Source: an uncultured Parvibacter sp. (GTDB lineage Bacteria; Actinomycetota; Coriobacteriia; Coriobacteriales; Eggerthellaceae). Taken from it: 6,780 nucleotides of DNA. Shown here in pieces: positions 1 to 3,282 of the stretch. The translations under genes and the position numbers were made by a program. The stretch spans positions 8,784 through 15,563 of the forward strand of contig CAJUNI010000015.1 in assembly GCA_910587945.1 (NCBI GenBank), given 5' to 3'. The notes beneath the pieces are model-generated. The model was not told the origin of the DNA. It did not search any database and saw only the letters and a list, made by a program, of their open reading frames with translations. Each line of letters begins with the position of its first letter. Within the stretch, counting starts at the first letter, position 1.

Positions 1-567
1 GTCCTGGGCGCCCGATACGGCCACAGCGCCCCCGGTAAACCGTGCCAGAGCCACCGCAGCCTCCTCAGCGCTTTCCACGTCATCAGTGGCATCAACGCCA
101 TGGACCACGGTGGCATCTCCACTCGGGTGCCAGAGATCCCAGGTCTCGGCCAAGGCGCGAATTTCAGAGGCATTGCCCCGCACAATAGAGGGCGGGGTGT
201 GTCGTAGGGCTGCAAGGATGGCCTCGCGCACTTCCCCTAAGCCAATGCCCACCGGATCTAATACCCAAGGGGTAGCGGAGGCATTGCAGCAGGCAGCAAC
301 CGCTGGAATTGATTCTTTGTGCACAGGAAGTAACGTTCCTAAGTTCACATAAAACGAAGCGCCCAGTTCGGCCAACCCGCAGGCCTCATCGGCCAGATAG
401 ATCATGGCTGCTGAGCCTCCGGCGGCCAGTTGAGCATTAGCTACAAAATCCACGGTCACGCTGTTGGTGATAGAGGGGGTAAGCGGATGGGTGTGCTGGG
501 CGGTCTCTATTGCTACCTCCATAGCTTGAGCGAGGCTGTCGGGGGTGTAGAGCGGAGTGTCGGCCAT
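1..567 (-). CDS. thiM: Hydroxyethylthiazole kinase ThiM (N-terminal 189 residues, cut by window edge)
   Basis: ThiM phosphorylates 4-methyl-5-(2-hydroxyethyl)thiazole with ATP so that the thiazole can be salvaged into thiamine phosphate in the cytoplasm. The reading frame is open from an ATG at 567 to position 1, giving 189 of the usual 260-270 residues; the C-terminal part lies outside the window. Family signatures are clear: ITNSVTVDFVANAQLAAGGS at residues 33-52, NLGTL at 75-79, PWVLDPVGIG at 100-109, SIVRGNASEIRAL at 127-139 and GVDATDD at 157-163. The SPxM element after the first motif reads SAAM here, a mild deviation. The start is supported by AAGGAGA six bases upstream (574-580). It appears to be transcribed alone or as the first gene of a unit continuing leftward, since a terminator lies upstream at 698-734. 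No TPP riboswitch is visible in the leader. Thiamine partners such as thiE or thiD may follow outside the window, but this cannot be seen. Confidence 0.95.
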   Translation of the reverse strand, partial: MADTPLYTPDSLAQAMEVAIETAQHTHPLTPSITNSVTVDFVANAQLAAGGSAAMIYLADEACGLAELGASFYVNLGTLLPVHKESIPAVAACCNASATPWVLDPVGIGLGEVREAILAALRHTPPSIVRGNASEIRALAETWDLWHPSGDATVVHGVDATDDVESAEEAAVALARFTGGAVAVSGAQD

Positions 568-605
568 AGGTGTTCTCCTTGGGATCAAACGACGAATGGC
601 TCCAT

Positions 606-635
606 CTTAGAACTCTTCGAAAACACCCATCGCAA
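606..635 (-). promoter_or_regulatory. Candidate sigma-70 type promoter of thiM
   Basis: On the minus strand a TTGCGA box (630-635) lies 18 bases before TCTAAG (606-611); each matches four of six consensus positions. Transcription would begin about 30 bases before the thiM start, leaving no room for a TPP riboswitch. The match is modest and is chosen mainly by position between the upstream terminator and thiM. Confidence 0.3.
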
Positions 636-697
636 AAACCAGACAAAGAGCTTCGAGCTGTACTTAGGTGGGCGTGGGGGGAAGGTGCTCGAGACAT

Positions 698-734
698 AAA
701 AAATGAGGCAAAAACTTGAGAGCTTTTACCTCAT
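698..734 (-). terminator. Rho-independent terminator of the 86-residue gene
   Basis: Read on the minus strand, ATGAGG and CCTCAT pair as the outer stem, extended inward by an A/T-rich stem with two mismatches and a four-base loop. It is followed directly by six T residues (complement of 698-703). It lies 94 bases after the stop codon of the 828-1088 gene and insulates thiM from it. On the plus strand no T-run follows, so it is probably one-directional. Confidence 0.75.
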
Positions 735-827
735 GAATTCTGATTATTGTACTTCTGCGTCAAAGGAGAGAGAGGAGCGCAGATGTGGGTTGATTACAGG
801 CTCTGGCGCCCGAATCACTCAAAGGCT

Positions 828-1088
828 TTACGCCTCTTTGTACACGACGTAGGTTTGCTTTACCTGGCCGTTTGCATCAAAAGCAGCAATTTCTTCGGTG
901 CTCTTGAACTCCAAGTCATCGTCTTTGTAGCCATAGTTGGAATTATTCATGGTGTACATGTAGCCGTAGATGATGCCACCTTCTTCAGCACCCTTGTCCT
1001 GATTGTTGACAAGCTCCTGAGCGGCCTCTTTGCACTTGTCTAGCTCTTTGGGGTTCCAAAGCCGATCTCCGCCGAGTGGTCCTAACAT
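828..1088 (-). CDS. Hypothetical 86-residue hydrophilic protein
   Basis: I do not recognise a family. The ATG at 1088 is preceded by AAAGGAG with a six-base spacer, a strong ribosome binding site, and the frame ends with TAA at 828. The product is acidic and soluble, with no signal peptide or membrane segment. Residues 14-36 are Lys/Glu/Gln-rich and probably helical. The centre is Tyr/Gly/Asn-rich (YGYMYTMNNSNYGY, 41-54), then comes an acidic stretch KDDDLEF (55-61). The C-terminus FDANGQVKQTYVVYKE (70-85) looks like a beta hairpin. A single Cys is at residue 19. It is monocistronic: a terminator follows at 698-734 and the next gene on the other side is divergent. Its upstream region is unusually rich in hairpins, one overlapping the ribosome binding site. 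The overlapping plus-strand frame is hydrophobic in the way expected for an antisense reading of a Lys/Glu-rich protein, which supports the minus strand as the coding one. Confidence 0.82.
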   Translation of the reverse strand: MLGPLGGDRLWNPKELDKCKEAAQELVNNQDKGAEEGGIIYGYMYTMNNSNYGYKDDDLEFKSTEEIAAFDANGQVKQTYVVYKEA

Positions 1089-1096
1089 GGAATGCT

Positions 1097-1225
1097 CCTT
1101 TCCTAAAGGGTATGCGTTGGGTGCATACTACGGCCTTTTCTCTGGAAAAGCAGTAGTTTTGGGTACAACGAAAGCGGGGGCTAGACCCACAAAATGTGGT
1201 CGATGGGTTTTGACCTGAAAACCCA
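1097..1225 (-). promoter_or_regulatory. Hairpin-rich upstream region of the 86-residue gene
   Basis: Five inverted repeats lie in 129 bp. (1) CCTTT/AAAGG at 1097-1109, which includes part of the ribosome binding site. (2) GTATGC/GCATAC at 1110-1128 with a seven-base loop. (3) CTTTTC/GAAAAG at 1135-1150 with a four-base loop, lengthened by CTAC/GTAG at 1128-1156. (4) CCACA/TGTGG at 1187-1199, extendable to GAC/GTC with one bulge. (5) TGGGTTTT/AAAACCCA at 1204-1225 with a six-base loop. They could form a structured 5' leader or operator sites. No known riboswitch consensus was recognised and no convincing promoter could be placed. The rest of the 1089-1426 gap (about 1226-1367) shows nothing I can name. 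Confidence 0.4.
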
Positions 1226-1367
1226 GCATAAAAGGGAAGAAGAAAGGGCCCCTATCGGCTCTGAGGCTGTGTACCCGACCACCCTCAAAGATTTGTTGTG
1301 CTGACCTCAACGCGGCGATGCTGTATTCCTTTGCCACTGCAATCTATGCTTTTTGCAAGCTCAATGC

Positions 1368-1388
1368 AGAGCGGCGCAACGCTCTAAT
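1368..1388 (+). promoter_or_regulatory. Candidate -10 box and overlapping dyad for the zinc-ribbon gene
   Basis: TCTAAT at 1383-1388 matches five of six -10 consensus bases and would start transcription about 30 bases before the ATG at 1427. No good -35 box lies 16-18 bases upstream. The perfect inverted repeat AGAGCG/CGCTCT (1368-1385, six-base loop) overlaps the -10 box and could be an operator. Both points are weak. Confidence 0.25.
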
Positions 1389-1414
1389 TTGTTTGCGCCT
1401 TTCAGGTTGCTATG

Positions 1415-1422
1415 AAGGAGGA
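1415..1422 (+). promoter_or_regulatory. Ribosome binding site fixing the zinc-ribbon start at 1427
   Basis: AAGGAGGA lies between two in-frame ATGs (1412 and 1427). It sits five bases before the second ATG and inside the codons of the first, so translation should begin at 1427 and the protein should begin Met-Cys-Phe-Arg-Pro. Confidence 0.85.
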
Positions 1423-1426
1423 CGAG

Positions 1427-1663
1427 ATGTGTTTTAGACCCGCAGCCATCGCCAGTGACAAAATAGCCTGCCCCATGTGCGGCCATGAGAATCCCATTTC
1501 CGCCACCGTGTGCGAAGAGTGTGGCTTTGCTGCCAAGGGAGCCGCTTCTGCGCCTGCCGCCCCTGGTGCTCCGAAAGCTCCGGGCGCCCCTGCGGCCCCG
1601 GGCGCTCCTAAAGCTCCGGGAGCCCCTGCAGCCCCTGGCGCTCCCAAGGCGCCGCAAGCCTAA
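1427..1663 (+). CDS. Small zinc-ribbon protein with Ala-Pro-Gly repeat tail (78 residues)
   Basis: The product has two parts. Residues 1-38 form a compact zinc ribbon with CPMC (Cys15, Cys18) and CEEC (Cys29, Cys32), enough for one four-Cys zinc site; a fifth Cys is at residue 2 in the opening MCFRP. Residues 42-78 are a low-complexity tail of three 12-residue repeats of the type APAAPGAPKAPG, the last ending PQA. Small proteins opening MCFRP with one zinc ribbon and a Pro-rich tail are familiar, from general knowledge, in anaerobic Gram-positive bacteria and Coriobacteriia, but their role is not established to my knowledge. There is no signal peptide or membrane segment, so it is probably cytoplasmic. 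The tail probably forms an extended polyproline-like, weakly basic arm (Lys50, Lys62, Lys74) that could bind a partner or nucleic acid; this is inference. The gene is monocistronic, with its own ribosome binding site and a strong terminator 56 bases after the stop. Confidence 0.88.
   Translation: MCFRPAAIASDKIACPMCGHENPISATVCEECGFAAKGAASAPAAPGAPKAPGAPAAPGAPKAPGAPAAPGAPKAPQA
1550..1654 (+). repeat. Three tandem 36-bp coding repeats (Ala-Pro-Gly-Lys)
   Basis: Units begin at 1550, 1586 and 1622 and encode APAAPGAPKAPG, APAAPGAPKAPG and APAAPGAPKAP. The units differ at several third codon positions, so the peptide is conserved while the DNA has drifted. GC-rich repeats like this are prone to copy-number change by slippage. 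Confidence 0.85.
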
Positions 1664-1718
1664 GGGAAGGCGGATACTTGGTGCTAAAAGCCAAGGAGTA
1701 ACAACAGCCAAATAAACG

Positions 1719-1751
1719 AAGAGGACTGAAGCGTTCAGTCCTCTTTCTTTT
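1719..1751 (+). terminator. Strong rho-independent terminator after the zinc-ribbon gene
   Basis: AGAGGACTGAA (1720-1730) and TTCAGTCCTCT (1734-1744) pair perfectly around a GCG loop, with one further A-T pair outside, followed by a T-rich tract to 1751. It lies between the convergent zinc-ribbon and LysR genes. The minus strand reads TTCGTTTATT after the same stem, so it may also stop LysR transcription, less efficiently. Confidence 0.9.
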
Positions 1752-1775
1752 GGGCTGTAGGGCGCAGGATGGGGC

Positions 1776-2741
1776 TTAATGGCACAGTTCGTATAGGCCT
1801 GAATCTAAATGAGCTTCGTAGAAGCTATCAAGGATGGCTTTCAGGCTTTTGAATACGTCGGAATCGAGATCTTTCTCGAGGCCCGCAAACCCAATTTCTA
1901 CCTCATAGGGTCGCTCCATGGGTTTGAGCACGAAGCTTGGATCTTCGGGAGCGGTCAGCTCGGCAATGGCTGGCAAAAAAGATATTGCAGCATTGCTAGC
2001 TACCAGTTGACGTCGCAAAGAGAAGCTGGGGCTCGAGAGAGAAATCGCTGATTGGCCGTAGCGGCGAGCGAGAATGCTATAGAGGTGGCTGTTCGTGGCT
2101 ACAATGGGTTGTGCGCCAATGACCTCATCGGAGAGCACATCCATCGAGGCTAAGGCCGAGCCGCTATTTACCATGACTTCATCATAGGTGCGCAAATAGG
2201 GGCGGTATTGAAAGCCCGCTTCTTCAAGGGAGGTAATAGCAGCCTCGTCAGTATTTCGTTCGTGGTTAAAGAAGCAAAAGAGGCCGATCGAGGGGATACG
2301 GCTCGCTCCCTGTTCACTGACGCTGGCTAAGAGGTCTTGGCGAATTTGAGAGTTTTGGGATTCACGGAAAATAATCTCGTCGCTCGCAAGAATAAACTCC
2401 TTAGCCTCCTGAATAAGGAATGCCAACATTGCAACGTTTTGGCAGTCAAGAAGCAGGGTTCCTTCGCGTCCTGGCTCGGGATGGCATTTGGCAGCTGCTA
2501 GTTCAAGGAGTTCGCGATAGTCGTCCACTACACGCGACGTAATGCTAATGAGTTCTTCACCAACGGGGGAGAGACTTAATTTATTGGAATAGCGAAAGAA
2601 GAGCTGACATCCGAGCTCTTTCTCCAGTTCGCCCATCGCGCGACTCATACCTTGAGAAGAGATGAAATTAAGCTTGGCAGCTTGGGCAATAGAGTGGGTT
2701 TTCGCGACGTCTAAGAAGTAATGAAGATACTCGATGTTCAT
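1776..2741 (-). CDS. LysR-type transcriptional regulator
   Basis: This 321-residue protein has the length and order of a LysR-family regulator: an N-terminal winged helix-turn-helix (residues 3-61), a linker helix (about 62-90) and an effector-binding domain to about residue 305. The HTH shows YFLDVAKTHSIAQAAKLNFI followed by SSQGMSRAMGELEKELG and LFFRYSNKLSLSPVGEEL. The family's usual SQPAxSR is SQGMSR here. The frame extends upstream to a TTG at 2846, but the family alignment begins at MNIEYLHYF and AAGGGGG lies four bases before the ATG at 2741, so that start is chosen. LysR proteins usually bind a small aromatic or organic inducer as tetramers and control a divergent gene set. Here the divergent neighbours, 541 bp away, are the molybdoenzyme genes, making it the obvious candidate regulator. 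The inducer may be the enzyme's polyphenol substrate; this is inference. Confidence 0.93.
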   Translation of the reverse strand: MNIEYLHYFLDVAKTHSIAQAAKLNFISSQGMSRAMGELEKELGCQLFFRYSNKLSLSPVGEELISITSRVVDDYRELLELAAAKCHPEPGREGTLLLDCQNVAMLAFLIQEAKEFILASDEIIFRESQNSQIRQDLLASVSEQGASRIPSIGLFCFFNHERNTDEAAITSLEEAGFQYRPYLRTYDEVMVNSGSALASMDVLSDEVIGAQPIVATNSHLYSILARRYGQSAISLSSPSFSLRRQLVASNAAISFLPAIAELTAPEDPSFVLKPMERPYEVEIGFAGLEKDLDSDVFKSLKAILDSFYEAHLDSGLYELCH

Positions 2742-2863
2742 TAAGCCCCCTTCGGTGGTACACCCATGCGCAAGAGAAGTAGGCCCTCTCTTTTGTTCTC
2801 TCTCGTTTATTGGGAAGTGCCGCATGCAAGCGAAGGCACCCCTCAATCAGTGATGACGTTTTC

Positions 2864-2869
2864 ATTGTA
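2864..2869 (-). promoter_or_regulatory. Candidate -10 box of the lysR promoter
   Basis: TACAAT on the minus strand differs from TATAAT at one position. It would start transcription near 2857, about 115 bases before the chosen lysR ATG. No good -35 box precedes it, as is common for regulated promoters. Confidence 0.3.
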
Positions 2870-2906
2870 CGCAAGCTCCGGGCACTCGACCCCTATTGAA
2901 TGAGAC

Positions 2907-2931
2907 CTAGCGCAACGGATCGTTGTGCTAG
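2907..2931. repeat. 25-bp palindrome, candidate regulator site
   Basis: CTAGCGCAACG (2907-2917) and CGTTGTGCTAG (2921-2931) are inverted around a GAT spacer, with one non-identical position that would be a G-U pair in RNA. No T-run follows on either strand, so it is not an obvious terminator. It lies just upstream of the candidate lysR -10 box, a plausible place for an autoregulatory or divergent operator. Confidence 0.6.
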
Positions 2932-3000
2932 CCCACAGAAACAAGAATTCTTCTAACGCGAGATTGACCAGCGCTTACTTGGTTTTCATCTTTGTCTATA

Positions 3001-3050
3001 GCCCTCGATAAGGGCATCCCCAACGAAATCGGGGGGTAGCGCAACAGCGC
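3001..3050. repeat. Cluster of three short inverted repeats
   Basis: GCCCT/AGGGC (3001-3015), CCCC/GGGG (3018-3035) and GCGC/GCGC (3039-3050) follow one another almost without gaps. They may be elements of a structured leader RNA of the molybdoenzyme operon if transcription starts upstream of 3000. No known riboswitch, including the molybdenum cofactor class, was recognised. Confidence 0.3.
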
Positions 3051-3219
3051 GTTTATTTTCCTTCTCCCCAGAGGTTTTTAGACTGCAAAGCAGAGATTCG
3101 GAATGTTCATCAACCGCGCGCGAGGAAGAGGAGATTCCAATCAGCTTGCAGCTTCTGACGTCAAGACCGGGCTGTTGGGGTGAAGTGGTTTCTGTGGGTG
3201 ACGCCAGCTAGAGAAACCG

Positions 3220-3255
3220 CCTTGATCTTTTTGAGCGTGATTCAAAAGGTCAAGG
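3220..3255 (+). promoter_or_regulatory. Long inverted repeat with LysR-box-like core before the large-subunit gene
   Basis: The left arm CCTTGATCTTTTTGA (3220-3234) and right arm TCAAAAGGTCAAGG (3242-3255) pair over 14 positions, with one G-T wobble and one bulged T. The core TGA-N7-TCA (3232-3244) fits the T-N11-A LysR box. It ends 27 bases before the start codon and 18 bases before the AGGAGG ribosome binding site (3274-3279). It could be a LysR site close to a promoter with a short leader, or an RNA hairpin in the leader affecting translation. No T-run follows, so a simple terminator is unlikely. Confidence 0.5.
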
Positions 3256-3282
3256 GGATATGGACGAGAAAGTAGGAGGAGC

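Larger units (their letters stand above)
2742..3282. other. 541-bp divergent intergenic region between lysR and the molybdoenzyme genes
   Basis: No convincing gene is present. The region holds a candidate lysR -10 box (2864-2869), a 25-bp palindrome (2907-2931), a run of short dyads (3001-3050), a small CTGC/GCAG hairpin (3083-3093), an 8-bp TGACGTCA palindrome (3156-3163) and the inverted repeat with a T-N11-A core (3220-3255). The word TAGCGCAAC occurs twice (2908-2916 and 3037-3045). A TTGACC at 2964-2969 is a possible -35 box for the plus-strand operon, but no good -10 follows it, so the operon promoter remains unplaced. Two very short overlapping frames (3103-3183, 3180-3275) could encode leader peptides but are unproven. 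Confidence 0.6.

Noticed and set aside
437..697. Minus-strand frame of 86 codons overlapping the start of thiM
   Set aside because: It covers the thiM promoter and 5' end in another frame, has His/Ser/Arg-rich shadow composition, and thiM motifs fix the true frame.
747..1043. Plus-strand frame of 98 codons with a purine-rich tract before an internal ATG at 783
   Set aside because: Its hydrophobic composition is what the antisense of the Lys/Glu-rich 86-residue protein gives. The minus-strand gene has the better start context and a matching terminator.
1128..1337. Minus-strand 69-codon frame upstream of the 86-residue gene
   Set aside because: It starts at a GTG with no ribosome binding site and runs through the hairpin cluster; no family resemblance is seen.
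1361..1711. Minus-strand frames giving collagen-like Gly-Ala-Pro or Arg/Ser-rich repeats
   Set aside because: They are antisense readings of the zinc-ribbon protein's Ala-Pro-Gly tail and lack credible ribosome binding sites.
2742..2846. Longer LysR start at the TTG at 2846
   Set aside because: No ribosome binding site precedes it, and the extra 35 residues fall outside the conserved LysR N-terminus. The ATG at 2741 has AAGGGGG upstream.
3081..3100. CTGCAAAGCAG looking like a tRNA-Cys anticodon arm
   Set aside because: The five-base stem of a real anticodon arm does not pair and no matching T-arm or acceptor stem is found nearby.
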